Shown here: positions 35,773 to 46,378 of the stretch, one piece after another | How positions within the stretch are numbered: the first letter of the stretch is position 1 | How the letters are laid out: each line of letters begins with the position of its first letter | Assembly: GCA_016187725.1 (NCBI GenBank) | Contig: JACPJE010000084.1 | Location: forward strand, 18,346 to 65,388 | Reading direction: 5' to 3' | From: Candidatus Latescibacterota bacterium | GTDB taxonomy: Bacteria > Latescibacterota > UBA2968 > UBA8231 | Length of the DNA stretch: 47,043 nt | Made by a program: the position numbers and the translations under genes | The notes under the pieces: generated by a model | What the model was told of the DNA's origin: nothing | Databases searched by the model: none | What the model saw: only the letters and a program-made list of their open reading frames with translations

Positions 35773-37143
35773 ATGACTCGATGCTCTGCAATGAGAATAG
35801 GTGGTCTCCTGGCCGGCGTTTTTTTCTGGGTTAGCCCGGCCTCTGCCACAGGGTATGGGGATGCCCAGCCAAGGGCTATGGGCCTGGCCGGAACCTACAC
35901 GGCCCTGGCCAGAGGGACCGAGTCGATCTATTGGAACCCGGCCAATCTGGCCCTGCGCGACAGCCCCAAGTACTCTTTTCCCCAGTTGTTCGGCGTCAAC
36001 CTCATCGCCGAGAACAACAGCTTTTCCGTGTCTGACTACAACAAGTACAACGGCGAAGACATCGACGCTGAGGCCTCAAGTGACCTGTTGAGAAAGATCC
36101 CCAAGGAGGGGATGAAGCTCAATACCGATGTGGGGGTGGTCGTGCCGATACTCAACGGCATGGCCTTTCCCATGCCCTGGAACCTGAGCAGTGCCATCGC
36201 CTTCAACGTCCGCACCGGCTTTGAGGGTGAGATGCCCAAGGACATGTTTGCGCTGATGCTGCGGGGCAATGAGTTCGGCAAGGAATACGACATCGCCAAG
36301 TGGGACGGCTCCGGCTGGGGCCTGGTGGTCTTCAACTGGGCTGCTGCCAAACCCTGGAGGCCGGGGCGGCTCAAGCCCTACTTCGACGAGTTCACCGTGG
36401 GCGGCACCTTCAAGGTGCTGGGCGGGGCCTATACCGAAGTTCTGCGCTCAGAGGGGGGATTCGTGACTCTGCCTGACGGGGTAGACGTGAGTGCTTCGGC
36501 CACTGCCCGGGGCGGCGGGGGCTGGGGTCTGGGCCTCGACCTGGGTGCGGCCGGTGTGACCAAGGACCGCAAGACCACCTTCAGCGCCGCCCTGGTGAAC
36601 TTCTTTGATTTCGTCTCCTGGAGCATAGAGCCCAAGCAGCACAAAGTCTTTGTGACCGCTGATAATCTGCGGGTGACCCGGTTCACGGGGACTGGGGACA
36701 TCGAGGAGGTGCTGGACAATCCCAGGAACGAGAAGGGGGAGGTGGTCCTAGATGAGAAGGTTCCAATCGAGAGTTTCCGGAAGTCCCTTCCCGCCATGCT
36801 CCGCATCGGGGCGGCGCACCAGTACCAGCCCAAGCTGATCGTGGCCGCCAACTACGACCAGGCCTTCAGTAGTGGGTTCGGGATTTCGGCGGTGCCCAAG
36901 GTTTCGGTAGGGCTAGAGTACACCCTGGTGGACTGGTTCCCGGTGCGCTTCGGCCTGTCGGCAGGGGGTCGCGGTGGCATGAGTTCGGCGATCGGCTTTG
37001 CCATTGGTCCATTTGCCCTGGGCCGGGTCCGCCTGACCGTACTGGAGTTTTCGACGGCGAATCGCGGCGGGTTCCTGCCTGGGCTGGCCAAAGGCACGGG
37101 GCTTTCCCTCAACCTGCTGCAGGTGCGGGTGATGAGGATATGA
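35773..37143 (+). CDS. DUF5723-like outer-membrane beta-barrel protein
   Basis: 456 aa. ATG 35773 follows AGGAGAGTAGAGG; a second ATG at 35791 is possible. Signal peptide GGLLAGVFFWVSPASA. The mature start AQPRAMGLAGTYTALARGTE then IYWNPANLALRDSPKYSF is the PorV/DUF5723-type signature. Alternating amphipathic strands follow, with long Gly/aromatic segments. The C-terminus LSLNLLQVRVMRI lacks a final Phe. Function is unknown; such proteins are typical of FCB genomes. A clear terminator follows. Confidence 0.72.
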   Translation: MTRCSAMRIGGLLAGVFFWVSPASATGYGDAQPRAMGLAGTYTALARGTESIYWNPANLALRDSPKYSFPQLFGVNLIAENNSFSVSDYNKYNGEDIDAEASSDLLRKIPKEGMKLNTDVGVVVPILNGMAFPMPWNLSSAIAFNVRTGFEGEMPKDMFALMLRGNEFGKEYDIAKWDGSGWGLVVFNWAAAKPWRPGRLKPYFDEFTVGGTFKVLGGAYTEVLRSEGGFVTLPDGVDVSASATARGGGGWGLGLDLGAAGVTKDRKTTFSAALVNFFDFVSWSIEPKQHKVFVTADNLRVTRFTGTGDIEEVLDNPRNEKGEVVLDEKVPIESFRKSLPAMLRIGAAHQYQPKLIVAANYDQAFSSGFGISAVPKVSVGLEYTLVDWFPVRFGLSAGGRGGMSSAIGFAIGPFALGRVRLTVLEFSTANRGGFLPGLAKGTGLSLNLLQVRVMRI

Positions 37144-37173
37144 ATGAAGAGAGGTCCTTTCCGAACAACTGGA

Positions 37174-37202
37174 GAAGCCGGCCCTGACCGGCTTCTTTTT
37201 TT
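37174..37202 (+). terminator. Rho-independent terminator after the DUF5723-like gene
   Basis: Stem GAAGCCGG (37174-37181) with CCGGCTTC (37188-37195), loop CCCTGA, then seven T. It ends the 33716-37143 unit just before corA. Confidence 0.88.
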
Positions 37203-37211
37203 GAGGGTTCC

Positions 37212-38276
37212 ATGCCCGGATACCGGAGACGAAAATCAGCGAAGACCGGCCTGCCCCCAGGCAGCCTGGTGCACATCGGCCAGGAGCGGGCCGAAGCCGT
37301 GCAGGTCCGCCTGATGGACTACGACGGGGAGGGGCTGCGCGAACGGCGGCTGGCCGCCATCGAGGAAGCCTTTGCCCCCAGGCTGGCCTCCGGCGTGACC
37401 TGGATCGACATCGACGGCCTGCAGGAGGTGGAGGTGGTCCGCAAGATCGGAGAGGAATTCGGCATCCACCCCCTGGTCCAGGAGGATATCCTCAACACCA
37501 CCCAGCGGCCCAAGGTGGAGGACCACGGATCTTACCTCTACATCGTGGCCAGGATGATCGGCTGCGGCCAGGACGGGCAGGTGGAGGCCGAGCAACTGAG
37601 CCTGGTGGTGGGCCCCAACTACGTGATCACCTTTCAGGAGAAGCCCGGCGGCGATGTCCTCGACTCGGTGCGGGAAAGGCTGCGCCACAACCGCGGCCGC
37701 ATCCGCCAGCACGGGGCGGATTATCTGGTTTATGCCCTGCTCGACACCACGGTGGATCACTATTTCGTGGTGCTGGAGAAGCTGGGAGACCAGCTGGAAG
37801 AACTGGAGGACTTGCTGCTGGAGGCGCCCGAGGTGAATGTGCTGCAATCCATCCAGCAGGTGCGGCGGGAGGTGCTCTTCGTCCGCCAGGCCGCCTGGCC
37901 CCTGCGGGAGGTGGTGAACCATCTGCACCGCGAGGTCTCGCCCCTGGTGGCCCAGGAAACCCGGCTCTACCTGCGCGATATCTACGATCACCTGATCCAG
38001 ATGATCGACATGATGGAGGTCTTCAGGGAGGTGGTGGTGGGTCTGCTGGACATCTACCTGTTCAACCTGAACAACCGTTTGAACGAGGTGATGAAGGTTC
38101 TGGCCCTCTTTACCGCCATCTTCATCCCCCTGACCTTCATCGCCGGGGTGTACGGGATGAACTTCCACCACATGCCCGAACTCGATATGCCCTGGGCGTA
38201 CCCGGCGCTGTGGGCGGTGATGATCGCCATCGGGGTGGGGATGGTGCTCTTTTTCCGCAGGAAAAAATGGCTGTAA
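37212..38276 (+). CDS. corA: Magnesium/cobalt transporter CorA
   Basis: 354 aa. A pentameric inner-membrane Mg2+ channel. A large cytosolic N-terminal domain includes WIDIDGLQEVEVVRKIGEEF, HPLVQEDILNTTQRPKVEDH and a long helix rich in Leu/Glu; then TM1 (LALFTAIFIPLTFIAGVYGM), the selectivity motif GMN at 315-317, and TM2 ending in basic FFRRKKWL. ATG 37212 lies 9 bp after the upstream terminator. The TAA stop lies in the palindromic repeat at 38273-38300. Confidence 0.94.
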   Translation: MPGYRRRKSAKTGLPPGSLVHIGQERAEAVQVRLMDYDGEGLRERRLAAIEEAFAPRLASGVTWIDIDGLQEVEVVRKIGEEFGIHPLVQEDILNTTQRPKVEDHGSYLYIVARMIGCGQDGQVEAEQLSLVVGPNYVITFQEKPGGDVLDSVRERLRHNRGRIRQHGADYLVYALLDTTVDHYFVVLEKLGDQLEELEDLLLEAPEVNVLQSIQQVRREVLFVRQAAWPLREVVNHLHREVSPLVAQETRLYLRDIYDHLIQMIDMMEVFREVVVGLLDIYLFNLNNRLNEVMKVLALFTAIFIPLTFIAGVYGMNFHHMPELDMPWAYPALWAVMIAIGVGMVLFFRRKKWL

Positions 38277-38300
38277 GGGCACGGCGCGCCGTGCCCTTAC
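38273..38300. repeat. Palindromic repeat, copy 5 (ACGGCGCGCCGT class, perfect)
   Basis: A perfect 28-bp palindrome with half-site GTAAGGGCACGGCG. The corA stop TAA is at 38274-38276. It begins 48 bp before the DUF47 start. Confidence 0.92.
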
Positions 38301-38320
38301 ATACCCCTGGAGGTAACCAC

Positions 38321-38944
38321 ATGTTCAAATTGACCCCTACCAACAACCGCTTCTACGACCTTTTCGACCGGGCCGCCGAATTGCAGGTGCACGCCGCCGC
38401 CCAGTTTCTCGACCTGGTCGAGAACTTCGGCGACCTGGTGCGGCGGGCCGAGGAGATCAAGCGGATCGAGCACGAACTCGACCAGGTGGTCCACGACACC
38501 ATGAAGCTGTTGCACAGCTCTTTCATCACCCCCATCGAGCGGGGCGACATCCGCCGGCTGGTCCAGGGGCTCGACAGCATCGCCGATGGCATCAACGCCG
38601 CTACCAGCCGCCTGGCTCTGTACGAAATCGAACAGGTCTTTCCGCCGATCGAGGCCCTGGCCAGGGGGCTCTTGGACGCCTGTCGTTCGGTGCAGGAGGC
38701 GGTGCGCCGGCTGCGCCACACCCCCAAGCTGGAAGAGGTGCTGCCCCTGTGCGTGGAGATCAACCGGCTGGAGGACCAGGCCGACCAGATCTACCGGGAG
38801 GCCCTGGCCTACCTTTTCAAGTCCGGGCTGGACCCGCTGATGGTCATCAAGTGGAAGGAGATCTGCGAATTCGTCGAGAGCGCCACCGACTGCTGCGAGG
38901 ACGTGGCCGACATGGTCGAGGTCATCGTGCTCGAAAACGCCTGA
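38321..38944 (+). CDS. DUF47 / PhoU-like protein
   Basis: 207 aa from ATG 38321 behind TGGAGGT. Entirely helical with heptad-like patterns: FYDLFDRAAELQVHAAAQFL, RIEHELDQVVHDTMKLLHSS, FITPIERGDIRRLVQGLDSI and IKWKEICEFVESATDCCEDV, the last being the metal-binding E/D-xxx-D motif of PhoU relatives. DUF47 proteins usually regulate a neighbouring PiT phosphate transporter. No pit gene follows here; corA precedes instead. Full length for the family. Confidence 0.88.
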   Translation: MFKLTPTNNRFYDLFDRAAELQVHAAAQFLDLVENFGDLVRRAEEIKRIEHELDQVVHDTMKLLHSSFITPIERGDIRRLVQGLDSIADGINAATSRLALYEIEQVFPPIEALARGLLDACRSVQEAVRRLRHTPKLEEVLPLCVEINRLEDQADQIYREALAYLFKSGLDPLMVIKWKEICEFVESATDCCEDVADMVEVIVLENA

Positions 38945-38974
38945 GGGCGGCGCTGGGGCTTCCCGTCCTCGCGC

Positions 38975-39847
38975 TTATCCTTGGCGGGGGGTGTAGTAGA
39001 TGTCCATGTGCGGGTAGCAGAAGTCCACCTTGCTGCTGCGGCCGAACTCGCGGATGACGACCCGGACGATGTCGCTGGAGATGCGCTGCCTTTCCTTGCC
39101 CAGGGTCTGGTAGCGCAGGCGCATGAGGATGCCGGACTCGAAGAGTTCGGCGCGGATGAAGGGCTCCTGCTTGGAATCCTTGATGATGTCGCCGGTGACC
39201 TGCCGCGCGGCGGCGATCAGGATCTTCTCGGCCTCGTCGAAATCAGACCCATAGGTGAGCCGCACCGGCACCTCGTCGAGGATATAGCTCGAGGCCACCT
39301 CCTCGGTCTCCGGGCCGCCGTCCAGGGTGTAGTTGTAGATGATCTGCTGGAAGAGGGTGGCGTTGGGGATGAGCACCCCGCGCCCCGACTTCTCCTCCCC
39401 GCCGATGGTCCCCCCCACCTGGTTGAGCAACACGTGGGTGAGGGTGATGTCCACCACGTCGCCGATGATGCCGGCGATGATCACCCGGTCGCCGATCTTG
39501 AAAGGCTGTTTGAGGATGATCATCAGCCAGGCGGCGATGCCGGTGACCGGGGCTTGCAGGGACCAGCCCAGCACCATGCCCAGGAAGGCCGCCGAGATCC
39601 CCAGGGTGGCCAGGGAACCGGAGAAGCTGATGATCCCGAAGATGGCGCCCAAGCCCAGCCAGATATAGCGCCAGATGAAGAGGAACTGCTGGACATTGTC
39701 GGCTTTGTATTCCCGACTGGAGAGATAGCGGCTCAGGCCCCGGCTGGAGAGCTTGTAGAGGACCCACAGGATCACCAGGGTGGCCACGCCCATGATGGGG
39801 CCCTGGTACCTGAGGTGTTCTACCGGTTCGACGATGGTTTCGAGCAT
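38975..39847 (-). CDS. Small-conductance mechanosensitive channel (MscS family)
   Basis: 290 aa. Three N-terminal helices, the last (LGISAAFLGMVLGWSLQAPV and onward) being the pore helix with small-residue packing. Then the MscS beta domain: PFKIGDRVIIAGIIGDVVDI, NATLFQQIIYNYT and a C-terminal alpha/beta domain. An inserted stretch (NQVGGTIGGEEKSGRG) lengthens the beta domain compared with E. coli MscS. It releases solutes under osmotic downshock. Transcribed after the MBL/beta-CASP gene, with an 8-bp gap. Confidence 0.88.
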   Translation of the reverse strand: MLETIVEPVEHLRYQGPIMGVATLVILWVLYKLSSRGLSRYLSSREYKADNVQQFLFIWRYIWLGLGAIFGIISFSGSLATLGISAAFLGMVLGWSLQAPVTGIAAWLMIILKQPFKIGDRVIIAGIIGDVVDITLTHVLLNQVGGTIGGEEKSGRGVLIPNATLFQQIIYNYTLDGGPETEEVASSYILDEVPVRLTYGSDFDEAEKILIAAARQVTGDIIKDSKQEPFIRAELFESGILMRLRYQTLGKERQRISSDIVRVVIREFGRSSKVDFCYPHMDIYYTPRQG

Positions 39848-39855
39848 GGTATCCT

Positions 39856-41253
39856 CTATAGCGAAAAGACCTCGCCTGGCTCCGGGACGTGGACCTCTGG
39901 GTAGCCCTGGCTGCGCAGGGCGTCCTTGAAGGGCAGGGCCTGGTCCGGCTCGCCGTGGACCAGGAAGATGCGCTGGAGTCTACCGGGCGGATTAAAGGCC
40001 AGGTAGTCGAGCAGTTCCCGCCGGTCGGCGTGGGCGCTGAAGGCGTCCATGACCTTCACTTTGCAGCGCACTGGATACTCCTCCCCGAAGATCCGCACCA
40101 CCTTTTCCCCGTCCATCAGCCGGCGCGCCAGGGTGTCCCGGGCCGCGTACCCCACCAGCAGGACCAGGTTGCGGTGGTCGTCGAGGTTGTTCTTCAAATG
40201 GTGCAGGATTCGCCCGCCTTCGGCCATGCCCGAGGCCGAGATGATGATGTGGGGGTACTTCAGGCTGTTGAGCTTTTTGGATTCCTCCACGGTGCGCACG
40301 TACCTGAGCCGGTCAAAACCAAAGGGATCGCGGCCATCCTGCAGGAAGAGCCGGTAGGTCTGCCGGTCGAAGCACTCGGGGTGCAGGCGGAAGACCTCGG
40401 TGGCATTGGTGGCCAGGGGGCTGTCCACAAAGATGGGGATATCGGGAATGCGATCCTGGTCGAAGAGCTTGTGCAGTTCGTAGACCAGCGCCTGGGTGCG
40501 GCCCACGGCAAAGGCGGGGATGACGATCCGGCCGCCGGCGGCAGCAGTTTGGCGGATGGCCAGGGCCAGGGCCTCGGCCACGTCGCCTGCCGGGCTGTGC
40601 AGGCGGTCGCCGTAAGTGGACTCCATGAGCAGCACGTCCAAATCCTGTAAAGGCTGAGGGTCGCGCAGCACCGGCATGCCGGGCCGGCCGATATCGCCGC
40701 TGAAGCCCAGGCGCAGCTTGCCTTTAGAGGTGGTGAGTTCGAGCAGGATGCCGGCCGAGCCGAGGATATGGCCCGCGTCGCGGAAGGTGGCCTGCACCCC
40801 GGGGGCCACCTGCAGGCTGCGGTCGTACTGGGCGCCCACAAAGGAGCGCAGGGCCTCTTCGGCGTCCTCGATGCTGTAGAGCGGCTCGGCCAGGGGCTCG
40901 CCCCGGCGGCGCCGGATCTTGTTGACCCACTCGATGTCGCGCTCCTGCAGGTAGGCCGAATCGCGCAGCATGAGCTGGCACAGGGCCACCGTGGCCGAGG
41001 TGGCGTAGATGGGGCCGCGGTACCCCCGGGCCACCAGGCTGGGCAGGTTGCCGCTGTGGTCTATATGGGCGTGGGAGAGCAGGACCGCGTCGAGGGCGGC
41101 CGGGTCGTAGGCGAACTGCTGGTTTTTCTCGTAGGCTTCGGCCCGGCGGCCCTGGAAGAGCCCGCATTCGAGCAGGATTCGGTGGCCGTTCACCGAGAGC
41201 AGGTGCTGGGAACCGGTGACGGTGCGGGCACCGCCGCAGAATTTGAGTTGCAT
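39856..41253 (-). CDS. MBL-fold beta-CASP nuclease
   Basis: 465 aa. Metallo-beta-lactamase motif HAHIDHSG at 61-68, further metal ligands in DAGHILGS and FSGDIGRPG, then a beta-CASP insertion with ESTYGDR, VIPAFAVGRTQALVYEL and IISASGMAEGGRILHHLKNN, and the C-terminal FSAHADRRELLDYL / FLVHGEPDQ RNA-specificity segment. The family acts as zinc-dependent RNA endo- or exonuclease, distinct from RNase J. The start ATG is behind TTAGGAGCAG. It is divergent from the DUF5610-like gene across a 164-bp spacer. Confidence 0.9.
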   Translation of the reverse strand: MQLKFCGGARTVTGSQHLLSVNGHRILLECGLFQGRRAEAYEKNQQFAYDPAALDAVLLSHAHIDHSGNLPSLVARGYRGPIYATSATVALCQLMLRDSAYLQERDIEWVNKIRRRRGEPLAEPLYSIEDAEEALRSFVGAQYDRSLQVAPGVQATFRDAGHILGSAGILLELTTSKGKLRLGFSGDIGRPGMPVLRDPQPLQDLDVLLMESTYGDRLHSPAGDVAEALALAIRQTAAAGGRIVIPAFAVGRTQALVYELHKLFDQDRIPDIPIFVDSPLATNATEVFRLHPECFDRQTYRLFLQDGRDPFGFDRLRYVRTVEESKKLNSLKYPHIIISASGMAEGGRILHHLKNNLDDHRNLVLLVGYAARDTLARRLMDGEKVVRIFGEEYPVRCKVKVMDAFSAHADRRELLDYLAFNPPGRLQRIFLVHGEPDQALPFKDALRSQGYPEVHVPEPGEVFSL

Positions 41254-41417
41254 CTGCTGCTCCTAAAAGTGTTTAGCTGCGAGATAGTAATGATACCTAG
41301 GCGGGGCGGGGAGGGCAAGGTGCGGGGCCGGGCGAAAAAAACCCTCCAGAAAATGAAGTCTCCGCCGATAACTGTGAATGGGGGGATTCTTTTTTTATCA
41401 ATCAGGAGGATGAATAC
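41254..41417. promoter_or_regulatory. Divergent intergenic region
   Basis: Separates the MBL/beta-CASP gene (- strand) from the DUF5610-like gene (+ strand). It holds an AT-rich patch near 41270-41300 facing the - strand gene and a T-run before AGGAGG (41404-41409) on the + side. I cannot fix promoter boxes on either strand. No other structure is evident. Confidence 0.3.
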
Positions 41418-42029
41418 ATGGATGTCGAGCGGATCCAGAGCGGGCAGACCCTGATCGCCGCGATCAGGGGAGTGATCCAGGGCAAGGCCGCCTCGCCGGG
41501 GCAGTTGCTGGCCTCGGCCGGGGCCAGCGCAGGAAGCGATACGCTGGAACTGGGCGGCACTATCGACAACGACTACGCCCAGAAGGTGCTGAAAAATTCG
41601 CTGGCCGAGCGCCTCGACCAGGCCTTTGCCGAGGTCGGGGTGGAGATGGACACCAAGGAGTTGCTGGAGAGCGGCCTGGACACCTCGCCCGAGGCCACAG
41701 CCAAACGCATCGTGGATTTTTCCACCGGATTTTTCTCGGCGTTCAAGGGCAACAACAAGGATCTGAAGGACCAGGAGCAGGTGGACAGTTTCACGACTAT
41801 GATCAAGGAGGCGGTTGAGAAGGGGTTCGAGGATGCCGGGCAGATACTCAAGGGCATAGGCGAACTCTCACAGGAGGTGCAGGGGGGCATCGACAAGACC
41901 TACAGTCTGGTGATGAAGGGGATCGACGACTTTGCGGAAAAGGAGAAACAATCCCTGGCCGAGCAGCAAGTCGCGACCCAGCCGCAAAACGGCAAGGCGA
42001 AGAAGGGGGATTTGGTGGGGGGGGTGTAG
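41418..42029 (+). CDS. DUF5610-like helical protein (203 aa)
   Basis: ATG 41418 is 8 bp after AGGAGG. There is no signal peptide. Residues ~45-165 (NDYAQKVLKNSLAERLDQAF, TSPEATAKRIVDFSTGFFSA, QVDSFTTMIKEAVEKGFEDA, ILKGIGELSQEVQGGIDKTY) form long amphipathic helices that I recall as DUF5610. The C-terminus is Gln/Lys-rich and probably disordered. Function unknown; DUF5610 proteins often occur in organisms with large surface appendages, but nothing here tests that. A strong terminator follows, so it is monocistronic. Confidence 0.65.
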   Translation: MDVERIQSGQTLIAAIRGVIQGKAASPGQLLASAGASAGSDTLELGGTIDNDYAQKVLKNSLAERLDQAFAEVGVEMDTKELLESGLDTSPEATAKRIVDFSTGFFSAFKGNNKDLKDQEQVDSFTTMIKEAVEKGFEDAGQILKGIGELSQEVQGGIDKTYSLVMKGIDDFAEKEKQSLAEQQVATQPQNGKAKKGDLVGGV

Positions 42030-42060
42030 ATATATCGGGAGCAGAGTCAAGTTTGTTTGT

Positions 42061-42091
42061 AAGAGGCCCACTTCGGTGGGCCTCTTTTTTT
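42061..42091 (+). terminator. Rho-independent terminator with TTCG loop
   Basis: Stem AAGAGGCCCAC (42061-42071), loop TTCG, complementary strand GTGGGCCTCTT, and a seven-T run. It ends the DUF5610-like gene. Confidence 0.9.
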
Positions 42092-42210
42092 GTCAGAATG
42101 GCACTGGGTTGCCAGAATAATGCCACATCTTCAGCGAAAAGGGGATGGTACGGGATTTGCCTGGATGGGGAGATAGGTATTGATTCTCATCTGAGTGCAG
42201 AGGTGGGTAT
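42092..42210 (+). promoter_or_regulatory. clpB leader
   Basis: 119 bp between the terminator and clpB. No CIRCE element and no exact heat-shock sigma promoter is visible. GAGGT at ~42199-42203 can serve as ribosome site for ATG 42211. How clpB is induced cannot be told from this spacer. Confidence 0.3.
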
Positions 42211-44820
<2,610 letters not shown>

Positions 44821-44834
44821 GCCGGACTGGGAAC

Positions 44835-44865
44835 TTGAGGGCCCTCTCTTCGTCTTGTATTATTG
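44835..44865 (+). promoter_or_regulatory. Candidate promoter of the HtrA gene
   Basis: TTG at 44835-44837, a 20-bp spacer and TATTATTG at 44858-44865, one mismatch from TAnnTTTG. The gene starts 32 bp later behind GAGAGGAAAGGAAGAGG. Weak but positioned like the tadA and recR candidates. Confidence 0.3.
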
Positions 44866-44897
44866 CACCTACCCAACACTGAGAGGAAAGGAAGAGG

Positions 44898-46322
44898 ATG
44901 CGGATATCGGCAGTACTCCTGGCGGCCTGCCTCGCCCTGAGGGGCGCGGCCTACGCCAATGTCGAGGAAAATCTGGCGCAGCTGCAGCAGTTCAGCGATG
45001 GCTTTGCCCTGGTGGCCTCCACCGTGACCCCGGGGGTGGTGGCCATCGAGAGCAGGCAGAACGCCAACGGGGACGAGAGGTCCCAGAATCCCTTTGAAGG
45101 CACGCCCTTCGAGGATTTCTTCCAGTACCGCCACCAGTTCGGGCCGCCGCAGCCCCGGGAAGGGCAGGGCTCCGGGGTGATCGTCAATCACAAGGGCAAG
45201 TACTATATCCTCACCAACTACCACGTGGTGCGGGGCGCCGACGAGTTGGAGGTGAGGCTGGAGGACGGGCGCGATTTCGAGGCCGAGATAGTGGGCACGG
45301 ATTCGCTGAGCGACGTGGCGGTGCTGAAGGTTGACGCCCAGACCCTGCCGGCGGTGATCATGGGCGATTCGGATCGGCTGAGGGTGGGAGAATGGGTGCT
45401 GGCCATCGGCAATCCCTTCGGCTTCGAGCACTCGGTCACCACCGGGATCGTCAGCGCCTCGGGCCGCCAGCGCTTCGGCCAGGAGTACGGTTCCTTCATC
45501 CAGACCGACGCGGCCATCAATCCGGGCAACAGCGGGGGGGCGCTGGTCAATCTGCGCGGCGAACTGGTGGGCATCAATACGGCCATCATCTCGCGCAGCG
45601 GCGGGTACCAGGGCATCGGCTTCGCCATTCCGGTCAACCTGGTCAAGAACGTCATGCAGCAGTTGATCGAGCACGGCGAGGTGCGCAGGGGGCTGCTGGG
45701 GGTCGAGATCGACAATCTCGACCGGGTCAAAGCCGAGGCCCTGGGCCTGGACAAGACCCAGGGGGTGTTGATCACGGTGGTGCGGCCAGGTGGCGCCGCG
45801 GAAAAGGCCGGGGTGAAACGGGGGGACGTGGTGCTGGAAGTGGACGGCAAGCCCGTGCGCAATACCGTGGAGCTGAAAAGTCTGATCGGCGAGACCCCGC
45901 CGGGCACCCGGGTGGACCTGCTGGTGGCGCGCGATGGAGGGGAGCAGACCCTCGGCGTGGTGCTGGACCAGCTCACGGCCGAGGCCCTGGGCAGGGGAGG
46001 TGCAGCGCCGGCTGAAGAAGGATTACCCGCCGACCCGCTGGGGTTGGAGGTGCAGGATCTGACCCCGCAGGTCGCCGAGCACCTGGGGTACGAGGGGCAG
46101 AGCGGGGTGGTAGTGGTGAGGGTACAGCCCCACAGCGAGGCAGCCCGCCGCGGTCTGCAGCGGGGGGATCTGATCCAGGAGGTCAACCGCCGGCCCGTGG
46201 GCAGCGCCGAGGAGTACGGAGGCGCCCTGAGCGCGGCGGCCAAGAGGAGCAGGTCCGTGTTGTTGACGGTGCGACGGGGGGACACCGTCAACCTGAGAGG
46301 CCTGCGTCTGCCGGCCCAATGA
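44898..46322 (+). CDS. DegP/HtrA-type periplasmic serine protease
   Basis: 474 aa. A signal peptide (RISAVLLAACLALRGAAYA) leads to a trypsin-like domain with the full catalytic triad His109 (TNYHVV), Asp139 (LSDVAVL) and Ser212 (NPGNSGGAL). Two PDZ domains follow at ~265-350 (LLGVEIDNLDRVKAEALGLD, GGAAEKAGVKRGDVVLEVDG) and ~385-470 (HSEAARRGLQRGDLIQEVNR). It degrades or chaperones misfolded envelope proteins, and two PDZ domains suggest a DegP/DegQ-like oligomer. A terminator follows directly. Confidence 0.93.
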   Translation: MRISAVLLAACLALRGAAYANVEENLAQLQQFSDGFALVASTVTPGVVAIESRQNANGDERSQNPFEGTPFEDFFQYRHQFGPPQPREGQGSGVIVNHKGKYYILTNYHVVRGADELEVRLEDGRDFEAEIVGTDSLSDVAVLKVDAQTLPAVIMGDSDRLRVGEWVLAIGNPFGFEHSVTTGIVSASGRQRFGQEYGSFIQTDAAINPGNSGGALVNLRGELVGINTAIISRSGGYQGIGFAIPVNLVKNVMQQLIEHGEVRRGLLGVEIDNLDRVKAEALGLDKTQGVLITVVRPGGAAEKAGVKRGDVVLEVDGKPVRNTVELKSLIGETPPGTRVDLLVARDGGEQTLGVVLDQLTAEALGRGGAAPAEEGLPADPLGLEVQDLTPQVAEHLGYEGQSGVVVVRVQPHSEAARRGLQRGDLIQEVNRRPVGSAEEYGGALSAAAKRSRSVLLTVRRGDTVNLRGLRLPAQ

Positions 46323-46336
46323 GCGGCCAGTTCAAA

Positions 46337-46365
46337 ACCCCTCTCCCGCGCGGAGAGGGGTTTTT
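46337..46365 (+). terminator. Rho-independent terminator after the HtrA gene
   Basis: Stem CCCCTCTCC (46338-46346) with GGAGAGGGG (46352-46360), loop CGCGC, then five T. Confidence 0.88.
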
Positions 46366-46378
46366 GTATTTTAGGGCC

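Noticed and set aside
42099..42112. Sigma-54-like TGGCAC...TTGC before clpB
   Set aside because: The GG and GC elements are one base closer than the fixed -24/-12 spacing requires, and the site overlaps no other evidence.
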